A stretch of DNA of 11,113 nt, taken from MGOM01 sp035455265 (GTDB lineage: Bacteria > Chloroflexota > Anaerolineae > Anaerolineales > E44-bin32). The notes below the pieces were generated by a model, which worked only from the letters and a program-made list of their open reading frames with translations, made no database searches and was not told the DNA's origin. This document shows, in pieces, positions 1 through 6,102 of the stretch. The translations under genes were made by a program, and so were the position numbers. The stretch covers positions 1 to 11,113 of the forward strand of contig DATIFK010000187.1 of assembly GCA_035455265.1 (NCBI GenBank). Reading direction: 5' to 3'. Within the stretch, counting starts at the first letter, position 1. Every line of letters starts with the position of its first letter.

Positions 1-384
1 GATCTCATCCCGGGCTCGCCTCAGATCGGGAATGCTCCCCGCTTTGGGATGGCCCAGGATGATGTTCTCGATGACCGTGTGAGCGGGGATCAGCTTGCGG
101 TTCTGGTGGACCATGCCGATGCCGAGGTGAATGGCATCCAGCGGTGAGCGGAAGATGACCTTCTCCCCGTGAACGAAGATCTCGCCTTCGTCGGGCTGGA
201 GCAGCCCGAACAAGATCTTCATCAGAGTGCTCTTGCCGGCGCCGTTCTCGCCCAGGACGGCGTGAATCTCGCCTGCCCGGATCTCAAAGTCGATGCGGTC
301 GTTGGCGCCGACCCCGGGGAAACGTTTGGTGATGCCCCTCGCCTCCAGGACGGTGTCGCCGCGCTTCACGGGTTGCAAGGGCAT
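1..384 (-). CDS. ABC transporter ATP-binding protein, BMP/simple-sugar type, N-terminal part (cut by window edge)
   Basis: This is the first 128 codons of an ABC ATPase; the gene runs off the left edge. It would power a membrane importer from the cytoplasmic side. The Walker A motif GENGAGKST is at residues 45-53, and the Q-loop glutamine is residue 94 in MVHQ. The opening layout (ITKRFPGVGANDRIDFEI, then the P-loop) matches the double-length ATPases of BMP-lipoprotein nucleoside importers (YufO/NupO type) and of sugar importers (RbsA type). The second half, ABC signature and Walker B lie outside the window. The ATG at 384 is chosen because an in-frame TAG lies four codons upstream and an AGG lies 8 nt before it. 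It follows the lipoprotein gene in the same direction after 177 nt, so the two very likely form one transporter operon with permeases further left. The family call is sure; the substrate is not known. Confidence 0.93.
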   Translation of the reverse strand, partial: MPLQPVKRGDTVLEARGITKRFPGVGANDRIDFEIRAGEIHAVLGENGAGKSTLMKILFGLLQPDEGEIFVHGEKVIFRSPLDAIHLGIGMVHQNRKLIPAHTVIENIILGHPKAGSIPDLRRARDEI

Positions 385-462
385 GCTGTCAACCTATGGC
401 TGTCGAAGGTGGCTCTTGGCCGCTCCGGACGGATGCCGGGGTGTCGTTGGACACCGCGCGGG

Positions 463-511
463 CGTGAGGCTCTCGTCCCGAGGATCGATCCCACAGGACG
501 AGAGCCTCACG
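463..511 (-). repeat. Perfect 16-bp inverted repeat (intercistronic stem-loop)
   Basis: Positions 463-478 and 496-511 are exact reverse complements over 16 bp, separated by a 17-nt loop. The stem begins about 50 nt after the stop of the lipoprotein gene and ends about 80 nt before the ATPase start. No T-run follows on either strand, so a standard intrinsic terminator is not supported. A smaller hairpin (6-bp stem, 440-445 with 450-455, loop of four) lies just downstream in the transcript. In many importer operons a stable hairpin after the binding-protein gene protects that part of the mRNA or weakens read-through, giving more binding protein than ATPase. That role is inferred here. Confidence 0.75.
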
Positions 512-561
512 TGTTCGTGCCTATCCGCCACGCATCAGGCAAACCGATCCGGCGGACACCT

Positions 562-1863
562 TTACTTCAGGATGGTCGTGCCCTGCAGATCGAAGTTGAA
601 CTGGGCCAGCAGGAACTCCGTGGTCGGGACCACGCCGGCGGCCTTGACGACCGTTCCCGCGGCCGGGATCGGCAGGCCCTCGAGCTCCAGGCCCGTTCCG
701 TTGCTGACGAACTCGTGTTCGGTGAACGGATCCCACTCGCCCGCCATCATCTGCTCGCGTCGCTGCTTGACGAGGTCGATGATCTCCTGCGGGATCAACG
801 GAAGCGCCGCCGGGCTGATGGCGTCGACGCCGACCTTGCCGTCGTTCATCAGGTCAACGGTCGGTTCCACCGTGCCGTCGGCCAAGGTCATCGTTGTCTC
901 CATGCCCGGATAGAGGATGGTCTCCGGCGCGGTGTTGCCGGCCATGTACTCCATGACCATCTGCTCGTAGATGACCTCCCAGCGCGTGTCGAACGATACG
1001 GCGACGGTGTTCGTGTCGGACCAGCCGTACTCCCCCACGATGTCCATGTCCTTGCCCACGAACCAGACGCCCTTCTCCTTGGCCACGTCCATGGTGGAGC
1101 TGGAGTCGGTCTGCTGGGTCAGGACATCACACTTGTAGGTGTCGACCAGAGTCTCGGCAATGGCGCGCTCGTCGGCGGGCAGGAACCAGTTGCCGGCGAA
1201 CTTGACGTAGACATTGATGTCCTTGTTCAGCAGCGCCGCCGCATCCTGCACGCCAAGGATGAAGCCGGCCTGGCGCCGGATCACCTGCACGTTCGGGAAA
1301 GCCGAGGTGATGCCGATGTTCCCGGTCTGGGTCAGAGCCCCGGCGATCAGCCCTTCCAGGTACAGGGCCTGATACTGCTTGGGGAAGAAGCGGATGAAAT
1401 TCGGCGCGGTCGACAGGTCGCTGGCGATGACAGACCCGAAGTACACGTTGGGATAGTTGCCGGCGATGTCCTTCAGGGGCAGTCCCATGAATTCCGCATT
1501 GCCGACGACGATGTTGGCGCCGCTGGCGATCAGCTCTTCGGCGAACGGATTGGTCTGGTCGGGAGCGACGTTCTCCCGGTAGACGTAGGTGACGTTCGGG
1601 TACTTTGCGGCGATGCGCTGGGCGGCCCGGTCGTGGGCCCCGGACCAGGTGGTTCCGGCAATCACGCTGAAGTGCTCGATGGCCAACGTGATCTTCATCG
1701 GTTCGGCGGTCGGCTGCTCCGCCGCCGCCGTCGGTTGCTCGGCCGCCGCGGTGGGCTGTTCGACCGGGGGCGCCGCCGTGGGCGTGGCCTGACCGCAGGA
1801 CGCCAGCAGGATGCTGGAAATCAGAAGAACGGACGCGAACGAGAAGGACTTGGTGGGCCTCAT
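562..1863 (-). CDS. BMP-family ABC transporter substrate-binding lipoprotein
   Basis: A 433-residue exported lipoprotein that would capture a solute outside the membrane and deliver it to the ABC importer encoded next. Residues 1-22 form a signal peptide (basic RPTK, hydrophobic stretch, lipobox LLAS before Cys23). A flexible linker rich in Pro, Thr, Ala, Glu and Gln follows at about 24-55, including three heptapeptide repeats of the EQPTAAA type. The rest resembles the Bmp/PnrA/Med fold: an early AGTTWSGAHDRAAQRIA helix, NPFAEELIASGANIVVGN, and TQQTDSSSTMDVAKEKGVWFVGKDMD near the middle. At 433 residues it is longer than typical BMP proteins (about 350), partly because of the linker. The ATG at 1863 has a strong GGGAGG seven to eight bases upstream; a longer in-frame start at 1965 would put 34 residues before the signal peptide and is rejected. 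BMP proteins usually bind nucleosides or purine-like ligands, which fits the neighbouring genes, but the ligand is not proven. Confidence 0.93.
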   Translation of the reverse strand: MRPTKSFSFASVLLISSILLASCGQATPTAAPPVEQPTAAAEQPTAAAEQPTAEPMKITLAIEHFSVIAGTTWSGAHDRAAQRIAAKYPNVTYVYRENVAPDQTNPFAEELIASGANIVVGNAEFMGLPLKDIAGNYPNVYFGSVIASDLSTAPNFIRFFPKQYQALYLEGLIAGALTQTGNIGITSAFPNVQVIRRQAGFILGVQDAAALLNKDINVYVKFAGNWFLPADERAIAETLVDTYKCDVLTQQTDSSSTMDVAKEKGVWFVGKDMDIVGEYGWSDTNTVAVSFDTRWEVIYEQMVMEYMAGNTAPETILYPGMETTMTLADGTVEPTVDLMNDGKVGVDAISPAALPLIPQEIIDLVKQRREQMMAGEWDPFTEHEFVSNGTGLELEGLPIPAAGTVVKAAGVVPTTEFLLAQFNFDLQGTTILK

Positions 1864-2107
1864 GGTTTCCTCCCTGGCAATCAATCTGAGAATGGAGACG
1901 GACGGTGCTGAGGTGAATCGTCGTAGGTTATCGGTAGACCGCTGGCCTCCCTCCGCAGCTCTCATCAGGTGGCGTTCAAGCTAGGCATGACCGGCATCGG
2001 TGTGGGCTGCATCCCCATGGCGGTCACCGCAGAGCCGCCCGCCGCGCCCCCGATTATCACAGGGAATGGGCGAATCTGCCAATTGGGGCCGACGATACGG
2101 ATATACG
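1864..2107. other. Intergenic leader between allH and the lipoprotein gene
   Basis: A 244-nt gap with no convincing gene of normal size. It contains a candidate sigma70-type promoter near the allH end and, from the predicted start, a leader of roughly 180 nt. The leader contains a 17-codon Met/Pro-rich open frame (ATG at 2018, TGA at 1965-1967). No T-tailed hairpin follows allH, so read-through from the upstream operon is possible. I do not recognise a known riboswitch in the leader. Confidence 0.5.
2053..2082 (-). promoter_or_regulatory. Candidate sigma70-type promoter for the transporter operon
   Basis: On the minus strand a TTGGCA box (2082-2077) is followed after 18 nt by GATAAT (2058-2053). 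A TG sits one base before the -10 box, giving an extended -10 (TGTGATAAT). Transcription would start near 2046, leaving a leader of about 180 nt before the lipoprotein ATG. It is the only good promoter-like pair I found in the gap, and it sits just after the stop of allH, where a separate transporter promoter would be expected. Seen by eye only. Confidence 0.5.
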
Positions 2108-3007
2108 TCATCGGGCCGGGTGGACCGTGGCAAGGAAGCCGGCGAGGGCATCTTCGCCGGAGGTGTGCCCCGTTTCGAGGATGGTTTCCGCCGCCTGCGT
2201 GACGGCTGTCGCCTCGCCGGTAGCCAGCGAATCGACGAGAGGGTGCCAGGGCCAGGAGGCCTCGCCACGGGCGGCCGCGCTCAACCAGGCGGCGGAGGCC
2301 GTCGTGGTCCGGGGCGCGGCGGCACGGACGATCATCTCCCCGATCTGGCCGGCCTCTCGATCTGGGCGAGTCGCCCAGCACGCGAACATCGCGCCCATCA
2401 GAAAGTCGTCGCCCGCAGGCGTAAAGCCACCGCCGAGACCGGCCAGAGCGACCGCCGCCGACTCAAGGGACGAATAGCGGTCCGTCTTGAGGGCGGCGGC
2501 CAGGGCCGCCATCCCTTCCCGGGCGCGCTCTTGCAGCCGCGCCTCGACCCCCAGATCGTCGCGGGCTGGGAAGCCGAACAGAACCCGACCGAACGGCCCG
2601 CGTGGGCCTCGGTCGGCGAAGGCCTGTCGTACGGCCGGGAGGGCGTCGGTCGGGCGGGAGCCTCGCCGGCGCAGGGCGCCCCACGCTGGCCGCGGCTCCC
2701 AGGGGCGCGCGGTCGCCGCGTCGACGCTCCAGTGGGCCCCCGTGAGACTCCCCGACGTCACGTTCACGTCTTCACCGACTTCGACGGTCTCTAGGAAGTC
2801 GAGGCCGGGCGCGGCGAGCACCAGGGTGAACGGGCCCGGCCCGAGGGGAGGGCGAGCCACGAGCAAGATGCTCCCTTCGGAGTTGATCAGGTAGGCGGCC
2901 GCCTCAAAGACATGCAGCACGCGGCCGGTGATCGCCTCGGCCAGCCAACGTTGCGCCGCCGGGGAGATCAGGTCGGCCGAGGCGGCCAGGGCCGCAACGT
3001 GCCTCAC
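2108..3007 (-). CDS. allH: DUF2877 protein, AllH (YlbF)-like subunit of oxamate carbamoyltransferase
   Basis: About 299 residues. In E. coli, AllH is one of three proteins (AllF, AllG, AllH) needed to convert oxalurate and phosphate to oxamate and carbamoyl phosphate in the cytoplasm. The family hallmark is present: LAGLGGGFTPAGDD near residues 188-201 (the usual form is a G-L-G-x-G-x-T-P-S/A-G-D-D block), and the C-terminal GHTSGEDALAGF near 280-291. The length is close to the E. coli protein. The chosen start is GTG at 3007, which overlaps the stop of the Mo-hydroxylase gene by four bases (GTGA) and gives a natural N-terminus. A GTG at 3058 in the same frame would add 17 charged residues and overlap the upstream gene by 55 nt; neither start has a strong ribosome site. 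AllF and AllG lie upstream in the same operon-like run, separated by three to four other genes. The family is confident; the exact substrate in this organism is inferred. Confidence 0.88.
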   Translation of the reverse strand: MRHVAALAASADLISPAAQRWLAEAITGRVLHVFEAAAYLINSEGSILLVARPPLGPGPFTLVLAAPGLDFLETVEVGEDVNVTSGSLTGAHWSVDAATARPWEPRPAWGALRRRGSRPTDALPAVRQAFADRGPRGPFGRVLFGFPARDDLGVEARLQERAREGMAALAAALKTDRYSSLESAAVALAGLGGGFTPAGDDFLMGAMFACWATRPDREAGQIGEMIVRAAAPRTTTASAAWLSAAARGEASWPWHPLVDSLATGEATAVTQAAETILETGHTSGEDALAGFLATVHPAR

Positions 3008-5370
3008 CCGTGGCCGGGTGTGGGCGCGGGTCGGTCGGCGTTCATCATCAAATCCCACAGCTTGTTGGGGCTCAGGGGGATCTCGAGGATTTCCAGCGGG
3101 ACGTCGTGCAGCGCGTCTTCGATCGCCTGGGCGAACAACGCGCCGGTCGGGATGGCGCCTGCTTCGCCGGCCCCCTTGACGCCCATCGGGTTAAGCGGCG
3201 AGGGAGTCTCCTCATGATCGACGATGACCGGCGGGACGTCGAGCGAGGTCGGCAGCAGGTAGTCCATGAACGAGGCGTTCATCAACTGGGCGTTCTCGTC
3301 GTACATCAGGTGCTCGTAGTACGAGTTGCCGATACCCTGCGCCACGCCTCCCTGAACCTGTCCCTCCAGGATCAGCGGGTTGAGCACCGTACCGCAGTCG
3401 TGCACGACGACGTACTTCTTGATCTCGACCCGCATCGTCTCGGGATCGACTTCGAGGATGGCGGCGTGCACGCCGCTGGCGGTGGCGCCGCGTGCCGGCC
3501 CGAAGTACTCGGTCGCTTCGAGGCCCGGCTCCGTGCCGGGCTTCACCGCGCCGCGCAGCGGGTTGGCCTTGTCGGCGAGTTCGCCCAAGGCCACCGAGCG
3601 CTCCGGATGATCCTTCACCGAAACCCGTCCGTCGGCCAACTCCAGCTCCTCCGGCGGCGCGCCGAGAACCTCCGAGGCGAAGTGCAGCACCTTCTGGCGC
3701 ACCCGCACTGCGGCGGCGTGCACGGCATTGCCCGCCACGACCGCCCCGCGGCTGGCAAAGGTGCCGGTCCCCCAGTGGAACTGGTCGGTGTCGCCGGTGA
3801 CAACCTCGACGTCTTTCAGCTCGACGCCCAGCTCCTCAGCGGCGACCTGGGCAAAGGTGGTGAAGTGGCCCTGGCCCTGCGTCCCGACGCCCGTCGCCAC
3901 GCTGACTTTGCCGGTCGCCTCGATCTGGACGCGAGCGCCCTCGTACGGGCCGATGCCGGTGCCTTCGACGTAGGCGACGACGCCGACGCCCACGTGACGG
4001 CCTTCCTTGCGCAGGCGGGGCTGCTCCTTCTTGACGAAGTCGTCGTAGCCGATGAGCCTGAGCGCCTTGTCGACGAGCGGGGCGTAGTTGCCGCTGTCGT
4101 ACACCAGCGGGGCGAAGTCCTGGTAGATGATGTTGTTGTCGTGAGGGAACGAGTCCGGAGGCAGGAAGTTGCGTCGGCGAATCTCGACCCGGTCGAGGTT
4201 CAGCTCGCGGGCGGCCAGATCGAGCAGGCGCTCGATGACGAAGACCCCGTGCTGGCGGCCGGCGCCGCGATAGGGAGTGACGAGAGTCTTGTTGGTGAAG
4301 ACGGCTTTGAATTCGCTGTAGTAGTTGCGGATGTCGTACGGGCCGAGCAGGGTGCACTGGCTGTTGATCGGGACGGTCAGCCCGTAGGTGTCGTAGGCGC
4401 CCGTGTCGTGCAGGAACACATCGTGGACACCGAGGATGCGGCCATCCTTGGCCAGGGCGATCTCGGCGTCATGGATCTGGCTGCGTTCATGGGTCGTGGC
4501 CAGAAAGTTCTCGGCCCGATCCTCGATCCACTTGACCGGGCGCCCGAGCTGCAGCGCCAGCCAGGGCACGATCAGTTCTTCCGGGTAGAACATCATGATC
4601 TTCGGGCCGAAGCCGCCGCCGACGAAGGGCGCGATGACGCGCACCTGGTGCTCGGCGAGGCCCAGGCGCGCCGCCAGACCGTTGCGGATCGGGATCGGCG
4701 CTTGGGTCGTGTCCCAGACGGTCAGCTTGGCCTGCCGCGCCTCCCAGACGGCCACCAGACCGCGGTTCTCGAGAGCCGCGGCGGCGCCGTGGTCGTAGGT
4801 CAGGCGGCGATGCAACACGAGGTGGGCCTGGCGCTTCGCCTCCTCGTAGTTCCCGCGTTCCTGGATGACGTGCGCCGCCAGGTTGGAGTCGAGGTCGTCG
4901 TGGACCCGAGTCGAATCGGGAAGCAGCGCTCTCTCCAGATCGACGACGGAAGGGAGCGGTTCGTAGTCGACGTCGATGTCGCTCAGTGCGTCCTCGGCGA
5001 TGTAGCGGCTGTCGGCCACGACGACGGCCAGCGGCTCCCCGGCGTGGCGGACCTTGTCTTTCGCCAAGGGCATCTGGGTGCGTTCGTGGAACACGAGGCC
5101 CTCGATGGGCGGCGGCGAGACCAGCAGCGGCCCCGGCTTCCAGTAGTCGCCCAGGTCGGCAGCGGTGTAGACGGCGACGACGCCGGGGCGCTGGCGAGCC
5201 CGGCTGGCGTCGATGCGGCGGATGCGCGCGTGGGCGTAGGGGCTCCGCAGGAAGGCGGCGTGAACCATCCCGGCCAGATGGACGTCGTCGGTGAAGAGCG
5301 CCTGGCCCGTCAAGAGACGCGCATCTTCGTTGCGGGGAAGGGGCTTGCCCAGGACGCGTGTGTTAGCCAC
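3004..5370 (-). CDS. Xanthine dehydrogenase-family / CoxL form II-like molybdopterin-binding large subunit
   Basis: A 788-residue catalytic subunit of a molybdenum hydroxylase, which typically inserts a water-derived hydroxyl at an electron-poor carbon of an N-heterocycle or aldehyde. It starts with the usual LGKPLPRNEDARLLTG, has the a/b hammerhead domain to about residue 145, then the cofactor-binding domains. Visible motifs are GGGFGPK at 251-257, the active-site loop PYRGAGR at 366-372, GTQGQGH at 496-502, and GVKGAGE near 730-736, whose glutamate is the expected catalytic base. The loop is like form II (AYRGAGR) and not the AYxCSFR loop of true CO dehydrogenase, so CO oxidation is unlikely. 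The GTG at 5370 is favoured by a perfect GGAGG six bases upstream (5381-5377). The 2Fe-2S and FAD subunits that normally accompany it are not adjacent: the neighbours are the DinB-like gene and allH. Substrate unknown; a purine, pyrimidine or related heterocycle is inferred from context. Confidence 0.95.
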   Translation of the reverse strand: MANTRVLGKPLPRNEDARLLTGQALFTDDVHLAGMVHAAFLRSPYAHARIRRIDASRARQRPGVVAVYTAADLGDYWKPGPLLVSPPPIEGLVFHERTQMPLAKDKVRHAGEPLAVVVADSRYIAEDALSDIDVDYEPLPSVVDLERALLPDSTRVHDDLDSNLAAHVIQERGNYEEAKRQAHLVLHRRLTYDHGAAAALENRGLVAVWEARQAKLTVWDTTQAPIPIRNGLAARLGLAEHQVRVIAPFVGGGFGPKIMMFYPEELIVPWLALQLGRPVKWIEDRAENFLATTHERSQIHDAEIALAKDGRILGVHDVFLHDTGAYDTYGLTVPINSQCTLLGPYDIRNYYSEFKAVFTNKTLVTPYRGAGRQHGVFVIERLLDLAARELNLDRVEIRRRNFLPPDSFPHDNNIIYQDFAPLVYDSGNYAPLVDKALRLIGYDDFVKKEQPRLRKEGRHVGVGVVAYVEGTGIGPYEGARVQIEATGKVSVATGVGTQGQGHFTTFAQVAAEELGVELKDVEVVTGDTDQFHWGTGTFASRGAVVAGNAVHAAAVRVRQKVLHFASEVLGAPPEELELADGRVSVKDHPERSVALGELADKANPLRGAVKPGTEPGLEATEYFGPARGATASGVHAAILEVDPETMRVEIKKYVVVHDCGTVLNPLILEGQVQGGVAQGIGNSYYEHLMYDENAQLMNASFMDYLLPTSLDVPPVIVDHEETPSPLNPMGVKGAGEAGAIPTGALFAQAIEDALHDVPLEILEIPLSPNKLWDLMMNADRPAPTPGHG

Positions 5371-5534
5371 TACGTACCTCCGCAAAGAAGAGTCATCAGG
5401 TGTAAGTCGTCAGTCATCAGTAACCCAGCGCCAGTCACCGCGGATCAGCTCTCCCACCTTGGCCTTACTCATGACTGATAACTGAGGACTGACGACTCTC
5501 CCCGAGGAAACTCCTATCCAGTCCAGACTCTTGT
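5371..5534. other. Intergenic spacer with two inverted heptamer arrays
   Basis: A 164-nt gap between the DinB-like gene and the Mo-hydroxylase gene. It contains the GGAGG ribosome site of the hydroxylase and two facing heptamer arrays (listed separately). Between the arrays is a 20-codon open frame on the minus strand (about 5470-5408) with no ribosome site, not called as a gene. I see no convincing promoter. Confidence 0.5.
5391..5498. repeat. Paired inverted arrays of degenerate ACTGANN heptamers
   Basis: The left array (5391-5422) reads on the minus strand as successive 7-base units ACTGATG, ACTGACG, ACTTACA, CCTGATG. The right array (about 5471-5498) reads on the plus strand as ACTGATA, ACTGAGG, ACTGACG. 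Positions 5405-5414 and 5488-5497 are an exact 10-bp inverted repeat. The two arrays flank a core of about 48 nt with no recognised gene. The 7-base rhythm resembles the short tandem heptanucleotide repeats known between genes in several bacterial groups; no function is visible. Confidence 0.7.
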
Positions 5535-6020
5535 TCATCGGCGAGCGTCGCGCCAGGCGCGTATCTGCGCCGCGTGTTCCTGCTCGTGCTCGGCGGTGTC
5601 CTCGAAGACGTACTGCCACACCGGCCGTCCCTTCAACCACGGCAGGAGCCGCGGATTCGCCAGATCGGCGTCGCTCAAGTCGTTCAGCCTGCGGATGGTC
5701 TGCTGGCGGACGGCTTCGAAGTCGGGGCGCACCGCCGCGAGTGGGCGGTCCTTCGTCTCCGCGTGCCAGCGGGCGTTGAGGCTGTCGAGGTCGAGCTTCC
5801 CGCTCCATCGATCGCCCGTTGGCTTGCGGCGCTGCTGAACGTGCATCAGCAGCTTGACGGCCTCCGCTTCCCACAGGCTGATGTGCTGCAGCACGTCCCG
5901 CACCGACCATTCGCCGACGACTCCCGGCTCGAGCAGATTCTCGTCGGACAGCCCGGCGAGGGCGGCGAGCAACTCGGCGCGCGAAGCCTCCATCGCTTTG
6001 AGGAGTTCGCCCTTGTTCAT
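5535..6020 (-). CDS. DinB/ClbS (DfsB)-like four-helix protein
   Basis: A 161-residue cytoplasmic protein of the DinB-like superfamily. The N-terminus MNKGELLKAMEASRAELLAAL, the segment EWSVRDVLQHISLWEAEA, and the C-terminal HEQEHAAQIRAW supply the expected three metal-binding histidines at 46, 145 and 149. The helical pattern and length are typical. Members include bacillithiol- or mycothiol-dependent enzymes, ClbS-like cyclopropane hydrolases and many of unknown role, so no reaction is assigned. The ATG at 6020 is chosen because the family alignment begins there. A longer in-frame reading from 6050 would translate part of a heptamer array, and an in-frame GTG two codons upstream of 6020 is also possible; the ribosome site is weak in each case. 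It lies between the cyclase and Mo-hydroxylase genes but has gaps of 82 and 164 nt filled with heptamer arrays, so it may be an acquired passenger and not a pathway enzyme. Confidence 0.88.
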   Translation of the reverse strand: MNKGELLKAMEASRAELLAALAGLSDENLLEPGVVGEWSVRDVLQHISLWEAEAVKLLMHVQQRRKPTGDRWSGKLDLDSLNARWHAETKDRPLAAVRPDFEAVRQQTIRRLNDLSDADLANPRLLPWLKGRPVWQYVFEDTAEHEQEHAAQIRAWRDARR

Positions 6021-6038
6021 TTCCACGTCTCGACCGTG

Positions 6039-6099
6039 GTCTCCAGTCACCGGTCCCGAGTCACCAGTCCTGGGAACTGGCGACTGGAAACTGGGAACG
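6039..6099. repeat. Back-to-back inverted arrays of degenerate ACTGGNN heptamers
   Basis: The left array (6039-6069) reads on the minus strand as ACTGGTG, ACTCGGG, ACCGGTG, ACTGGAG. The right array (6071-6099) reads on the plus strand as CTGGGAA, CTGGCGA, CTGGAAA, CTGGGAA. They abut with almost no core between them. The unit is related to the ACTGANN heptamers of the next spacer, but each pair has its own consensus. The array fills most of the 82-nt gap between the cyclase stop and the DinB-like start. Confidence 0.7.
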
Positions 6100-6102
6100 G
6101 CC

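Noticed and set aside
463..511. Stem-loop as an intrinsic terminator
   Set aside because: No T-run follows the stem on either strand, and the downstream gene belongs to the same transporter.
169..1911. Long plus-strand open frame opposite the lipoprotein and ATPase genes
   Set aside because: It spans two clear minus-strand genes and their gap and has no recognisable domain.
1864..1965. Upstream in-frame extension of the lipoprotein to 1965
   Set aside because: It would put 34 residues in front of a complete signal peptide and ignores the strong ribosome site before the ATG at 1863.
1961..1969. CTGATGAG on the minus strand, like a hammerhead ribozyme core
   Set aside because: The GAAA part of the core and the matching stems are not found downstream, so this is a chance match.
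3004..5370. Large subunit as aerobic CO dehydrogenase
   Set aside because: The active-site loop is PYRGAGR and lacks the AYxCSFR cysteine loop of true CO dehydrogenases.
5408..5470. 20-codon open frame between the two ACTGANN arrays
   Set aside because: No ribosome site, both ends lie in repeat units, and no recognisable protein; probably chance.
3010..5478. Very long open frame on the plus strand opposite the Mo-hydroxylase gene
   Set aside because: It is the antisense of a well-supported conserved gene, its composition is arbitrary (His/Val/Asp/Arg-rich without motifs), and such antisense frames are common in GC-rich DNA.
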